A stretch of DNA of 64,000 nucleotides, taken from contig NZ_JARACK010000003.1 in the NCBI RefSeq assembly GCF_028767185.1, positions 264,098 through 328,097 on the forward strand, in the 5' to 3' direction. This DNA comes from Mangrovimonas aestuarii. Lineage in GTDB: Bacteria > Bacteroidota > Bacteroidia > Flavobacteriales > Flavobacteriaceae. A model generated the notes under the pieces. The model was not told where the DNA came from. It ran no database searches and saw only the letters and a list, made by a program, of their open reading frames with translations. This document shows, piece by piece, positions 25,938-35,440 of this stretch (positions are counted from its first letter, which is position 1; every line of letters begins with the position of its first letter). The translations under genes and the position numbers were made by a program.

Positions 25938-27959
25938 ATGAGCGAAAGATCACTGAACTTTTTAGAGCATATTGTAGAAGAGGATTTAAGGGAAGGGTTA
26001 CCTACCGATAAACTGCGTTTTCGTTTTCCACCAGAACCTAACGGTTACCTGCATATTGGGCATACCAAGGCAATAGGTATCAGTTTCGGATTGGGAGAGC
26101 GATACAATGCGCCGGTAAACTTAAGGTTTGACGATACCAACCCTGCAAAGGAAGAACAAGAATACGTAGATGCCATTAAGCGCGATATAAGCTGGTTGGG
26201 TTACGAATGGGCGGATGAATTGTATTCATCAGACTATTTCCAGCAGTTGTACGATTGGGCTGTGCAAATGATAAAAGAGAACAAAGCTTATGTTGATTCA
26301 CAGTCATCAGAAGCTATGGCTGAACAAAAGGGAACACCTACTCAACCAGGTGTTGATGGACCTTACCGAAATAGAACGGTAGAGGAGAACCTTGATTTGT
26401 TCGAGCGTATGAAGAATGGCGAGTTTAATGAAGGAGAACATGTATTGCGTGCTAAAATAGACATGAAGCACACTAACATGTTAATGCGTGATCCTATCAT
26501 GTACCGTATTCTTAAAAAGGCGCACCACCGTACTGGAAACGATTGGTGTATTTATCCTATGTACGATTGGACACATGGCGAGAGCGATTATATTGAACAG
26601 ATTTCACACTCTCTGTGTTCGTTGGAATTTAAGCCCCATAGAGAACTTTACGATTGGTTTTTGGACCAAGTGGTAGTTTCTGAAAGATTACGCCCTAAAC
26701 AACGTGAATTTGCCCGTTTAAACCTAAGTTATACCATTATGAGTAAGCGCAAGCTTCTTAAATTGGTAGAAGACGGTATTGTGGCCGGTTGGGACGATCC
26801 ACGTATGCCAACCATTTCAGGATTGAGAAGACGCGGTTATACTCCAGCAGCTATTAGAAAGTTTGTAGAAACGGTTGGTGTTGCCAAGCGTGATAACGTA
26901 ATTGATGTATCGTTATTGGAATTCTGTATCCGTGAGGATTTGAATAAAACAGCACCACGTGTTATGGCTGTTTTAGATCCTATAAAACTGGTAATTACCA
27001 ATTATCCAGAAGGGAAAGAAGAGTGGCTTGAAGCAGAAAACAATCCTGAAGATGATAATGCTGGTTCTAGACAAGTGCCGTTCTCTGGTGAATTATACAT
27101 TGAACGTGATGACTTTAAAGAGCAAGCTAATAGCAAATATTTCCGTTTGTCACTTGGTAAGGAAGTACGTTTAAAAAACGCCTATATCATCAAAGGAGAG
27201 AGTGTTGTCAAGGATGCTGATGGTAACATTACTGAAATACATTGTACGTACGATGCAGACAGTTTGAGTGGTAGTGGTACAGAAGCCAGTTTGCGTAAGG
27301 TTAAAGGAACATTGCATTGGGTTTCAATTAATCATGCTGTAAAAGCTGAAGTTAGAGAATACGACCGTTTGTTTATGGACGAAGCTCCAGATGCACATGC
27401 CGATAAAGATTTTATGGAGTTTTTGAATCCTAATTCTTTGAATGTAGTAGAAGCTTTTGTTGAGCCTAGTTTGAAAGAAGCTAAAGTAGGGGAAAGGTTC
27501 CAGTTCCAAAGATTGGGATACTTTAATGTTGACGATAATTCAACTTCAGAACACCTAGTGTTTAACAAAACAGTTGGATTACGTGATGCTTGGGCTAAGC
27601 AAGAACCTAAGGAAGAAAATCAAGCGTCAAAACCGCAGCCTAAGCCACAACAGCAATCGTCTAGACCAGCTATTGAGGAGATTAAAAAGTTAGGTAAGAA
27701 GTATACAAATTTACCGGAAGCCAAACAGCAAGCTACAAAGGAGAAAATCCAAGAATTGGCTAAAGATGTACCTTACGAAGATTTAGAACCTTTGTTCGAT
27801 ACAGCTGCAAAAAAAGTAGGTACCCGCATTGCCGCTATGTTAACCTTAGGTGTTTTATTGGAAAGCGGATTGGAACGAAACGATGCAATTAATGATTTTA
27901 TAAACAAAGCGTTGGAAGATAAGGACGAGCTTTTGGTAGCAGAAGCGAAGGCACTATAG
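25938..27959 (+). CDS. glnS: Glutaminyl-tRNA synthetase with C-terminal extension
   Basis: This 673-residue class I synthetase has the HIGH motif in PPEPNGYLHIGHTKAIG (39-42), the MSK motif in YTIMSKRKLLKL, and GlnRS-typical FDDTNPAKEE and YPMYDWTHGESDYIEQISHS. The anticodon-binding beta barrels run to about 560. After a Gln/Pro-rich linker (KPQPKPQQQSS) comes a helical extension of about 100 residues (IEEIKKLGKKYTNLPEAK, ending VAEAKAL) absent from E. coli GlnRS (about 554 residues). It charges tRNA-Gln directly. The extension may be a tRNA-affinity appendage; I cannot name it confidently. Confidence 0.96.
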   Translation: MSERSLNFLEHIVEEDLREGLPTDKLRFRFPPEPNGYLHIGHTKAIGISFGLGERYNAPVNLRFDDTNPAKEEQEYVDAIKRDISWLGYEWADELYSSDYFQQLYDWAVQMIKENKAYVDSQSSEAMAEQKGTPTQPGVDGPYRNRTVEENLDLFERMKNGEFNEGEHVLRAKIDMKHTNMLMRDPIMYRILKKAHHRTGNDWCIYPMYDWTHGESDYIEQISHSLCSLEFKPHRELYDWFLDQVVVSERLRPKQREFARLNLSYTIMSKRKLLKLVEDGIVAGWDDPRMPTISGLRRRGYTPAAIRKFVETVGVAKRDNVIDVSLLEFCIREDLNKTAPRVMAVLDPIKLVITNYPEGKEEWLEAENNPEDDNAGSRQVPFSGELYIERDDFKEQANSKYFRLSLGKEVRLKNAYIIKGESVVKDADGNITEIHCTYDADSLSGSGTEASLRKVKGTLHWVSINHAVKAEVREYDRLFMDEAPDAHADKDFMEFLNPNSLNVVEAFVEPSLKEAKVGERFQFQRLGYFNVDDNSTSEHLVFNKTVGLRDAWAKQEPKEENQASKPQPKPQQQSSRPAIEEIKKLGKKYTNLPEAKQQATKEKIQELAKDVPYEDLEPLFDTAAKKVGTRIAAMLTLGVLLESGLERNDAINDFINKALEDKDELLVAEAKAL

Positions 27960-27982
27960 ATTCCAAAAACATATTAAAAATA

Positions 27983-28019
27983 AAAGCCCTGTAAATTAAT
28001 AGTTTACAGGGCTTTTTTG
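27983..28019 (+). terminator. Rho-independent terminator after glnS
   Basis: AAAGCCCTGTAAA (27983-27995) pairs with TTTACAGGGCTTT (28003-28015), followed by a T-run. Confidence 0.92.
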
Positions 28020-28070
28020 TTTTTATAATCATCAAAAAATCAGTAACTTAATAACATTGTTAATCAAAAA

Positions 28071-28289
28071 ATGAAAGCTATGGTACCTACACAAGAGTTG
28101 TTAAGTAAAATATCCGCACTAACGTTAGATATAGAGACCAATTACCCTGATTTATATAAATACCTAGATGAAAATCCCGTAACCATCCCAAGCAAGTTAA
28201 ATCCCGCTGTAGATGAAGGTTCTCTAGAGCGGTATTTACAAAGTCTTGAGGATTTGTTGATGAAATATAAAAAAGATCATAATGCATAA
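28071..28289 (+). CDS. Small conserved-looking hypothetical protein
   Basis: The 72-residue acidic helical protein begins MKAMVPTQELLSKISALTLD and contains NYPDLYKYLDENPVTIPS and SLERYLQSLEDLLMKYKK. I recognise the type (short flavobacterial proteins with a LYKYLDE-PxTIP core) but no function. It stands between terminators at 27983 and 28293, so it is its own transcription unit. The start could also be the Met at codon 4. No signal peptide or membrane segment. Confidence 0.7.
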   Translation: MKAMVPTQELLSKISALTLDIETNYPDLYKYLDENPVTIPSKLNPAVDEGSLERYLQSLEDLLMKYKKDHNA

Positions 28290-28292
28290 AAG

Positions 28293-28325
28293 AAAAACCC
28301 TCTTGAATTTACAAGAGGGTTTTTT
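28293..28325. terminator. Bidirectional terminator
   Basis: AAAAACCCTCTTG (28293-28305) pairs exactly with CAAGAGGGTTTTT (28312-28324). It serves the small gene at 28071 and the convergent ybjQ-like gene. Confidence 0.92.
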
Positions 28326-28346
28326 AGTTTCTATAAAAGTATGGTT

Positions 28347-28664
28347 TTAAAATTTCACAGCCGTTCCTGAAGCCGTAACCATAAGCATACCGCCATTTGA
28401 ACCTACTGTTTCATAATCTAAATCAACAGCAACAACTGCATCGGCACCCATTTGTCTGGCTCTATCTGTCATTTCCTTGAGAGCTATATCTTTGGCTTCA
28501 CGTAATACACTCTCGTAAGAACCGGAACGGCCACCAACGATATCTCTAATGCCTGCAAAGAAATCTTTGAATATGTTTGCACCAATAATGGTTTCGCCAG
28601 TAACGATACCTAAATACTGCTGAATTTTATGCGTTTCTAATGTGTTTGTTGTAGTAACTAACAT
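28347..28664 (-). CDS. YbjQ family (UPF0145, heavy-metal-binding-domain-like) protein
   Basis: The 105-residue protein shows the family features [36 protein letters not shown]-type helix ([18 protein letters not shown]) and [17 protein letters not shown], ending with GTAVKF. The family forms pentamers and has no proven biochemical role. One base separates the upstream SPFH gene's stop from this ATG, so the pair is translationally close and co-transcribed, suggesting a membrane-linked job. Confidence 0.9.
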   Translation of the reverse strand: MLVTTTNTLETHKIQQYLGIVTGETIIGANIFKDFFAGIRDIVGGRSGSYESVLREAKDIALKEMTDRARQMGADAVVAVDLDYETVGSNGGMLMVTASGTAVKF

Positions 28665-28665
28665 C

Positions 28666-29610
28666 TTATTTGTCGTTTTCGTTATCAGAATTTTTCTTTT
28701 TCTCTCTAGCTTCTTTCATAGCTTCTCCAATTTGGTTACTTGCTGTAAAGCTAGCTACCATATTGTTTAACATATCACTTCCTGCTTGGGGTGAATTTGG
28801 TAGCAAGATTAAGTTACTGTTGGTTTCTTCACCTATGGCTTGTAAAGTATCGTAGTGTTGGGTTACAACAATTAATGCGGATGCTTCTTGGGAGTTAATA
28901 CCCACTTTGTTCAGTACTTCTACAGATTCTTCCAATCCTCGTGCAATTTCACGTCTTTGGTCGGCAATACCCTGTCCTTGTAAACGCTTGCTCTCAGCCT
29001 CTGCTTTAGCCTTTTCTACAATTAAAATACGTTGGGCATCCCCTTCGTACTGAGCGGCTATTTTTTCACGCTCAGAGGCGTTAATACGGTTCATTGCAGC
29101 TTTTACTTGGGCATCTGGATCAATATCGGTAACCAAGGTTTTAATAATATCAAATCCATAATCCAACATAGCATCGTTTAATTCTGATTTAACTGCAATT
29201 GCTATATCATCCTTTTTAACGAATACATCATCCAATTTCATTTTAGGAACTTCAGCACGAACAACATCAAATACATAACTAGTTATCTGGTCATGAGGAT
29301 AATCCAATTTATAAAAGGCATCGTAAACCTTATCCTTGATTACGACAAATTGTACGGAAACTTTTAGTTTTACAAATACATCATCTAATGTTTTGGTTTC
29401 CACCAAAACATCCAGCTGTTGAATTTTAAGGCTTAAGCGTCCAGCCACTCTATCTATCAAAGGAATTTTAAGATGTAAACCTGATTGACGAATGCTATGG
29501 AATTTACCAAAGCGCTCAATTACGGCAGCAGATTGTTGCTTAACAATGAAAAACGATGAAATAAGGACTAGTAGTCCAATGACAAATACTGGGATTAAAA
29601 AAATGTCCAT
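28666..29610 (-). CDS. SPFH / band 7 domain membrane protein (stomatin-like)
   Basis: The 314-residue protein has one N-terminal membrane anchor ([20 protein letters not shown]), then the SPFH domain starting [20 protein letters not shown] with [19 protein letters not shown], and a coiled-coil helix rich in [20 protein letters not shown]. This matches the QmcA/stomatin branch, which builds membrane microdomain cages, often with FtsH. The C-terminus is a charged tail ([11 protein letters not shown]). The ybjQ-like gene follows immediately. Confidence 0.92.
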   Translation of the reverse strand: MDIFLIPVFVIGLLVLISSFFIVKQQSAAVIERFGKFHSIRQSGLHLKIPLIDRVAGRLSLKIQQLDVLVETKTLDDVFVKLKVSVQFVVIKDKVYDAFYKLDYPHDQITSYVFDVVRAEVPKMKLDDVFVKKDDIAIAVKSELNDAMLDYGFDIIKTLVTDIDPDAQVKAAMNRINASEREKIAAQYEGDAQRILIVEKAKAEAESKRLQGQGIADQRREIARGLEESVEVLNKVGINSQEASALIVVTQHYDTLQAIGEETNSNLILLPNSPQAGSDMLNNMVASFTASNQIGEAMKEAREKKKNSDNENDK

Positions 29611-29653
29611 AATGGTTATTAAATGGTTAGAGGTTATAAAAGTTTAAATATAG

Positions 29654-29661
29654 TATATTTG
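29654..29661 (+). promoter_or_regulatory. TAnnTTTG -7 element for the gene at 29686
   Basis: TATATTTG lies 24 bases upstream of the start codon; no -33 TTG is seen. Confidence 0.4.
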
Positions 29662-29685
29662 ATTACAGTACTTTAAAGAAAAGTC

Positions 29686-30372
29686 ATGCGAAAAAAATAT
29701 CTTCTCACCCTATTAGTAGTAACTAGTACCCTTTTTGTTACAGAATCGTATTCACAGCACAAAACCTATCCGATTACCAATGGAGTTGGAATTATGGGCG
29801 GATTAACCCAGTTTGATTTACAAACCGATAATTTCAATACTTCACCTGGTAATGGTTGGATTTTAGGGCTTTCAGCAACTGGCGATTTGCCACATAAATG
29901 GTATAACATTAGTTACGGCATGCAGATATCGGAGAATAAATTCTCCATTGAAGCTAGTCCAACTAGTTTGTTATCAAATAGAGAAGAAATAGAATACAAA
30001 GTGTTCATGGCACAATTGGCGATGCTCATGCATATAAAGATTGTGCAGACCTACATTACTCTAGATATTGGCCCAATGTTGCAGTACAACGGAGAAATGC
30101 AACTTACAGACGATAATCAAGAGAATTATTTAATTACTAACTATCAAGGTATCACTGCAGATGAAATAACCGATATAAGCCCTTTTAACTTTAATGGAGC
30201 CGTTGGGATGACATTTGGGATGGGGCATTTTAAACTCCGAGGACAGTATATTTATGGGTTTACTAATATGCTGAATAAATTAAACGATGCCAATTTGAAT
30301 ACATCGGGTGGAGATGGTCGTTTCAAAGGTCTTCAAAGTATGTTTGTTTTTTCTGGAATAATATCTTTCTAA
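29686..30372 (+). CDS. Putative outer-membrane beta-barrel protein
   Basis: The 228-residue protein has a signal peptide (MRKKYLLTLLVVTSTLFVTESYSQ) and a body of alternating amphipathic strands such as GVGIMGGLTQFDLQT, GWILGLSATGDL, YITLDIGPMLQYNGEMQL and FKLRGQYIYGFTNML, ending in ...FSGIISF with a terminal Phe as in outer-membrane barrels. It resembles the PorT-like OMP_b-brl group. Function unknown. It is a single gene, divergent from the SPFH gene and convergent with gltX. Confidence 0.72.
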   Translation: MRKKYLLTLLVVTSTLFVTESYSQHKTYPITNGVGIMGGLTQFDLQTDNFNTSPGNGWILGLSATGDLPHKWYNISYGMQISENKFSIEASPTSLLSNREEIEYKVFMAQLAMLMHIKIVQTYITLDIGPMLQYNGEMQLTDDNQENYLITNYQGITADEITDISPFNFNGAVGMTFGMGHFKLRGQYIYGFTNMLNKLNDANLNTSGGDGRFKGLQSMFVFSGIISF

Positions 30373-30377
30373 AAACA

Positions 30378-30409
30378 AAAAAGCGGGTCATTGAAGCCCG
30401 CTTTTTTTT
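30378..30409. terminator. Bidirectional terminator between the barrel gene and gltX
   Basis: AAAAAGCGGG (30378-30387) pairs with CCCGCTTTTT (30397-30406). The T-run overlaps the complement of the gltX stop codon. Confidence 0.88.
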
Positions 30410-31922
30410 ATAGTAATTCAGCTTTTGCTTTCTCCAATCGTTTTATAGTTTCGTTTTTACCAATCAGGAAAATAATATCGAAAACATCAGGTCCCTGTAA
30501 AGCACCAACCAACGATAATCGTAACGGTTGCATTACCTTACCAAAGCCTATACCTTGATCAGTAATCCAACTTTTAATAGCTGTTTGTAGGTTTTCTACA
30601 GAGAAATCTTCAACCGAAGTGATAATCTCTACCAATTTGTCAATAACCTCTCCTGTATCTTCTTTAAAAGCTTTTTTAGAAGCTTTTTCATCATAGCTTT
30701 CAGGAGTAACAAAGAAGTAGTTTGTTAAATCCCAAAAATCACTGATGAATGTGGCACGTTCCTTTACCAAGCCAACAACCATTGAAATGAAGTTAACATC
30801 AATATCAGCAAGTTCTTTGTGTTTAGCTTTAAAAGCTTCGGCCAAATCATCGTTGTGTTGTTCTTGCATGTAATGGTGATTGAACCATTTAGTTTTATCT
30901 GGATCAAAACGAGCACCAGCCTTGTTTACTTTAGCTAAATCGAAGGCTTGGATTAACTCATCCATACTGAACAGTTCTTGCTCTGTTCCAGGGTTCCACC
31001 CTAAGAATGCCAAGAAGTTTGTTACAGCTTCTGGGAAATAGCCATCTTCTTTATATCCTCTGGAAACATCGCCACTAGCAGGGTCTTTCCATTCCAATGG
31101 GAAAACAGGGAATCCCATTTTATCACCATCACGCTTGCTTAATTTCCCTTTTCCTTTAGGTTTTAAAATCAATGGTAGGTGAGCAAATTCAGGAGCTTCC
31201 CATCCAAAGGCATCGTATAATTGTTGGTGCAAAGCCAATGAAGGCAACCATTCTTCACCACGGATAACATGGGTAATTTCCATTAAATGGTCGTCAACAA
31301 TATTTGCCAAGTGATAGGTTGGCATACCATCAGCTTTGAACAAAACCTTATCATCCAAAGTATTGGTATCAATCTTGATATCACCACGAATAATATCCTT
31401 TAAATGAAGGGTTTCATCCTGTGGCGATTTAAAACGAATTACATAATCTTCACCAGCATCCAATTTAGCTTTAACCTCTTCTTCAGTAAGTGCCAAGGAA
31501 TTTTGAAGCTTCATTCTGTTGTGCCAGTTATAGATGAAAGTCTTTCCTTCAGCTTCATGAGACTTTCTATGGTTGTCTAAGTCTTCAGCTGTATCAAATG
31601 CATAATAAGCTTTCCCTTCAGCAACTAATTGATCAGCATACTGACGATACATCTCTCTACGTTCACTTTGCCTGTAAGGACCAAAATTACCTTCTTTACC
31701 AGGACCTTCATCAAAAGGCATTTCGCACCAATTCAATGCATTTATAATGTAATTCTCGGCACCTTCAACATAACGGTTTTGATCGGTGTCTTCTATACGA
31801 AGCACAAACGTTCCATTGTGTTTTTTGGCAAATAAATAGTTAAAAAGGGCAGTACGAACACCACCAATATGTAAAGGCCCTGTAGGACTGGGCGCAAAGC
31901 GTACACGTACGGGTTTACTCAT
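30408..31922 (-). CDS. gltX: Glutamyl-tRNA synthetase
   Basis: I use ATG 31922 (504 residues, MSKPVRVRFAPSPTGPLHIG); the longer frame's TTG lies inside the -7 promoter element. HIGH is present as PLHIGGVRTALFNYLFA and KMSKS as KLSKRDGDKMG. RIEDTDQNRY and the GluRS spacing confirm the family. It charges tRNA-Glu; GlnRS is also encoded in the window at 25938. It is a single-gene unit. Confidence 0.96.
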   Translation of the reverse strand: MSKPVRVRFAPSPTGPLHIGGVRTALFNYLFAKKHNGTFVLRIEDTDQNRYVEGAENYIINALNWCEMPFDEGPGKEGNFGPYRQSERREMYRQYADQLVAEGKAYYAFDTAEDLDNHRKSHEAEGKTFIYNWHNRMKLQNSLALTEEEVKAKLDAGEDYVIRFKSPQDETLHLKDIIRGDIKIDTNTLDDKVLFKADGMPTYHLANIVDDHLMEITHVIRGEEWLPSLALHQQLYDAFGWEAPEFAHLPLILKPKGKGKLSKRDGDKMGFPVFPLEWKDPASGDVSRGYKEDGYFPEAVTNFLAFLGWNPGTEQELFSMDELIQAFDLAKVNKAGARFDPDKTKWFNHHYMQEQHNDDLAEAFKAKHKELADIDVNFISMVVGLVKERATFISDFWDLTNYFFVTPESYDEKASKKAFKEDTGEVIDKLVEIITSVEDFSVENLQTAIKSWITDQGIGFGKVMQPLRLSLVGALQGPDVFDIIFLIGKNETIKRLEKAKAELL

Positions 31923-31940
31923 TATTCTTAATTTTGTTTG

Positions 31941-31948
31941 CAAAGATA
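31941..31948 (-). promoter_or_regulatory. TAnnTTTG -7 element for gltX
   Basis: Minus strand reads TATCTTTG, 18 bases before the gltX ATG; a TTG occurs 24 bases further upstream. Confidence 0.5.
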
Positions 31949-32020
31949 CAATTAACAGTCTATTATAAACGGCAAGGAAAATAAAATTGTAGCTTTATAA
32001 GTTAACTAAACATTTGCACT

Positions 32021-35000
32021 TTGAATCACTTTACCACCATTCAGCAAAAGCTTGAGGCATTTATAAAAAAATACTATATAAACGAATTGTTGAGAGGAAG
32101 TATTTTATTCTTTTCTATAGGAATGCTGTATTTTTTATTCACGCTTTTTGTGGAGTATGTACTTTGGTTAAATCCTAAAGCAAGAACCATTTTGTTCTGG
32201 TTGTTTGTTACGGTAGAAGTGGTGCTATTTGCAAGATTTATAGTGTTGCCCTTTTCTAAACTGTTCAAACTCCAAAAAGGACTCGATTACGAATCGGCCT
32301 CAAAGATCATTGGGAACCATTTTCCAGAAGTGAGTGATAAATTACTGAATGTTCTACAACTTAAATCAAGTAACTCACAATCCGAATTGTTACTTGCTAG
32401 TATTGATCAAAAATCGATTGAACTTAGTCCTGTGCCTTTCAAAATGGCTATTAATTTTAAGAGTAACATTAAATACCTAAAATATGCTATTGTACCGTTA
32501 TTAATAATTCTTATTTCATTAATCAGTGGGAAATATCAATGGTTTAGCGATAGTTATAAAAGGGTTATTAACCATAGTACAGCTTACGAACCACCAGCAC
32601 CATTTCAGTTTTTTGTGGTAAATGAATCCTTGAAGGGAGAAGAAAATAAAGATTTCAAGTTGGTGGTTAAAACGGCCGGTAAATTGATGCCAGAATCTGC
32701 CAAGATCCATTTTAATGATGAAGAATATTATCTACAGAATAAAGGAACAGGAAGTTTTGAGTACGTATTCACCAAACCAACGACTGATATAGAATTTTTC
32801 TTATCTGCCAATGATGTCAATTCAAGAGATTACATTCTGAAAGTTTCAGAAGTACCATCTATTGTTGGTTTCAGTATGTATTTAGACTATCCTGCATATA
32901 CCGGAAAGAAAGATGCAGTAATTAAAAGTACAGGAAATGCTGTTGTTCCTGAAGGAACAAATATACGTTGGGAGCTTTCTACTAATGCAACCGATCAAGT
33001 TGTGTTTTTTGCTAATGATACTACCCAGTTTGCTAAGATCAATGATATATTCAGCATTGAAAAAATGGTAGTCAATCCGTTTGATTACAATCTTCACACC
33101 TCCAACAAAAATTTCAATGACTATGAAGAATTGAGTTTCAGAATAGATGTTCTGAAGGATTTAAATCCGGAAATTAAAGTACAGATGAAACTGGATTCTT
33201 TGGATATGGAAACCATGTATTTCCATGGACAATTAAGTGATGATTATGGATTACGTGGCCTTAAAGTACATTTCAATCCTTCAGATAATCCTGAAAAAAC
33301 TATCAATCGTAATATAACAATAAAACAGGATAACTTTGATGAGTTCCTATATACATTCCCTGGACAGCTTGAGATAGAACCAGGGGTTCCTTACGATGTG
33401 TATTTTGAGGTAACCGACAACGATGCTGTTAATGGATTTAAGAGTAGTAAAAGTCCTGTTTTCCGATTTAGAAAGCGGACAGTTGATGAAGAGAAAGATA
33501 GACAACTACAACAGCAAAGTGAAACTATTGATGACCTGAAACAATCTCTTAAGAATTTTGAAGAACAAGAGGATGAATTGAAAGAGATTTCTAAAACTCA
33601 AAAGGAAAAGAATCAACTCAATTTTAGCGACAAGAAGAAACTTGAGGAATTTTTAAAGCGTCAGAAACAACAAGACGAGCTTATGAAGCAATTCAATAAG
33701 CAGGAACAAGAACACCTTGAAAAGTTTGATGAAACACAACCAGATGCTTTTAAGGAATCTTTAAAAGAACGCTTAAGGGAGAATGAGGAGCAATTGGAGC
33801 GTGATGAGAAGTTATTGGAAGAACTCGAAAAGCTTCAGGAGAAAATCGATAAAGAGAATTTAAACGACAAACTTGAACAACTTGCTAAACAGAATAAAAA
33901 CAAAAAGCGTAGTATGGAGCAGTTGCTTGAGTTGACTAAACACTATTACGTAGGCAAGAAATATGAAAGACTGCAACAGGAACTTGATCAATTAGCAAAG
34001 GAGCAAGAAGAGTTGTCCAACAAAACGGAGAAAGAAAATTCTTCTAAAGAACAAGATAGTCTAAACAAAAAGTTCGATGATTTTAAGAAGGAAATGGATT
34101 CTCTGCAAAAGGATAATAAGGGTCTTAAACGACCAATGGATTTAAAACGTGATAAAAAATCAGAAGAAGAAATTGATAAAGATCAGCAGGATGCTCAGGA
34201 GTCTTTAGAGCAACAAGAACAATCAAACAACCCTCAAGAGCAGCAAAAAAATGCTGGAAATGCACAAAAGAAACAAAAGCAAGCTGCTCAAAAAATGAAG
34301 CAAATGTCGGAACAAATGATGATGCAAATGTCAGGAGGAGGCGGAGGCGCTGAGCAAATGTCGGAGGATATGGATATGATTAGACAGATTCTTGATAACC
34401 TTATTTTATTTTCTTTTAATCAGGAAAATGTCATGAACCAATTTAGCAGCATTGAGGTTAATCACAATGAATATGCTAACTACTTAAGGAAGCAAAGTGA
34501 CTTAAGAGAGCATTTCCAGCATGTTGATGACAGTCTATTTGCTCTGTCGCTTAGACAGCCTATGATTTCAGAATTTGTAAATAAGGAAATAAACGAAGTG
34601 TATTTCAATATAGACAAATCTTTGGGTCAATTTTCTGAAAACATGTTGTACCAAGGTATCGCCAGTCAGCAATACACTATTACTGCTGCGAACAACTTGG
34701 CAGACTTTCTAAGTGAAACGCTCAACAGTATGCAGATGCAAATGCAGATGATGATGAGCAGTGGTTCAGGACAAGGAAAGCAAGGTCAAGGACAAAATGG
34801 ACAACAACTACAAGATATTATAATTAGCCAAGAAGAGCTTAATAAGAAGATGGAGGAGATGATGGGTAAGCAAGGTAAGAGTGAAGGCGGCCAAGAAGGC
34901 GAAGGTAAAGATGGAGAGAATGGTGATAAAGAAGGTGAACAAAAAGGTGACAAAGGTAAACAGGGTAAAGGTGAAGGTAAAGGCGGCCAAGATGGAGAAG

Positions 35001-35440
35001 GGGAAATGAACGGTGAGGAAATGAATGGTGAATTGTTTGAAATTTACCAGCAACAACAACAATTGCGAGAATCACTTTTTCAATTAATGGACAAGGAAGG
35101 TTTACGAAATAAAGCTGGAGAGAAGCTGCTAAAGGATATGGAAAATGTAGAGTTGGATTTATTAAACAACGGAATCACCCAGCGCACGATGAGTAAAATG
35201 ATTGAACTTAAACATCAATTATTAAAATTAGAGAATGCTACTTTTCAACAAGGGCGTGATACTAAAAGAGAATCACAAACCAATTATCAAGACTTCAATA
35301 ACTCTGTTAATGACAATACACCTGATATCAAACAATATTTTAACACCACAGAAATTTTAAATAGACAAAGCTTACCTTTGCGCCATAATTACAAAAAGAA
35401 AGTACAACAGTATTTTAAGGACAATAATGATCAGCTTTAA
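32021..35440 (+). CDS. DUF4175 family giant membrane/coiled-coil protein
   Basis: The 1139-residue protein starts at TTG 32021 (NHFTTIQQKLEAFIKKYY follows); the frame is closed by TAA at 32003 and no ATG lies between, so TTG is the likely start. Membrane helices are at about 27-49, 56-76 and 150-168. An Ig-like extracytoplasmic part (about 170-480) follows, then a very long Gln/Glu/Lys coiled coil (about 490-780), MMMQMSGGGGG, and a Gly/Lys/Glu low-complexity stretch (about 930-1010). This is the layout of DUF4175 proteins of Bacteroidota, whose function is not known to me. ybeY overlaps its last 14 bases. Confidence 0.85.
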   Translation: MNHFTTIQQKLEAFIKKYYINELLRGSILFFSIGMLYFLFTLFVEYVLWLNPKARTILFWLFVTVEVVLFARFIVLPFSKLFKLQKGLDYESASKIIGNHFPEVSDKLLNVLQLKSSNSQSELLLASIDQKSIELSPVPFKMAINFKSNIKYLKYAIVPLLIILISLISGKYQWFSDSYKRVINHSTAYEPPAPFQFFVVNESLKGEENKDFKLVVKTAGKLMPESAKIHFNDEEYYLQNKGTGSFEYVFTKPTTDIEFFLSANDVNSRDYILKVSEVPSIVGFSMYLDYPAYTGKKDAVIKSTGNAVVPEGTNIRWELSTNATDQVVFFANDTTQFAKINDIFSIEKMVVNPFDYNLHTSNKNFNDYEELSFRIDVLKDLNPEIKVQMKLDSLDMETMYFHGQLSDDYGLRGLKVHFNPSDNPEKTINRNITIKQDNFDEFLYTFPGQLEIEPGVPYDVYFEVTDNDAVNGFKSSKSPVFRFRKRTVDEEKDRQLQQQSETIDDLKQSLKNFEEQEDELKEISKTQKEKNQLNFSDKKKLEEFLKRQKQQDELMKQFNKQEQEHLEKFDETQPDAFKESLKERLRENEEQLERDEKLLEELEKLQEKIDKENLNDKLEQLAKQNKNKKRSMEQLLELTKHYYVGKKYERLQQELDQLAKEQEELSNKTEKENSSKEQDSLNKKFDDFKKEMDSLQKDNKGLKRPMDLKRDKKSEEEIDKDQQDAQESLEQQEQSNNPQEQQKNAGNAQKKQKQAAQKMKQMSEQMMMQMSGGGGGAEQMSEDMDMIRQILDNLILFSFNQENVMNQFSSIEVNHNEYANYLRKQSDLREHFQHVDDSLFALSLRQPMISEFVNKEINEVYFNIDKSLGQFSENMLYQGIASQQYTITAANNLADFLSETLNSMQMQMQMMMSSGSGQGKQGQGQNGQQLQDIIISQEELNKKMEEMMGKQGKSEGGQEGEGKDGENGDKEGEQKGDKGKQGKGEGKGGQDGEGEMNGEEMNGELFEIYQQQQQLRESLFQLMDKEGLRNKAGEKLLKDMENVELDLLNNGITQRTMSKMIELKHQLLKLENATFQQGRDTKRESQTNYQDFNNSVNDNTPDIKQYFNTTEILNRQSLPLRHNYKKKVQQYFKDNNDQL

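Noticed and set aside
34808..35075. Two minus-strand frames (84 and 78 codons) within the DUF4175 gene
   Set aside because: They are antisense translations of the G/K/E-rich segment, giving only Phe/Leu/His low complexity.
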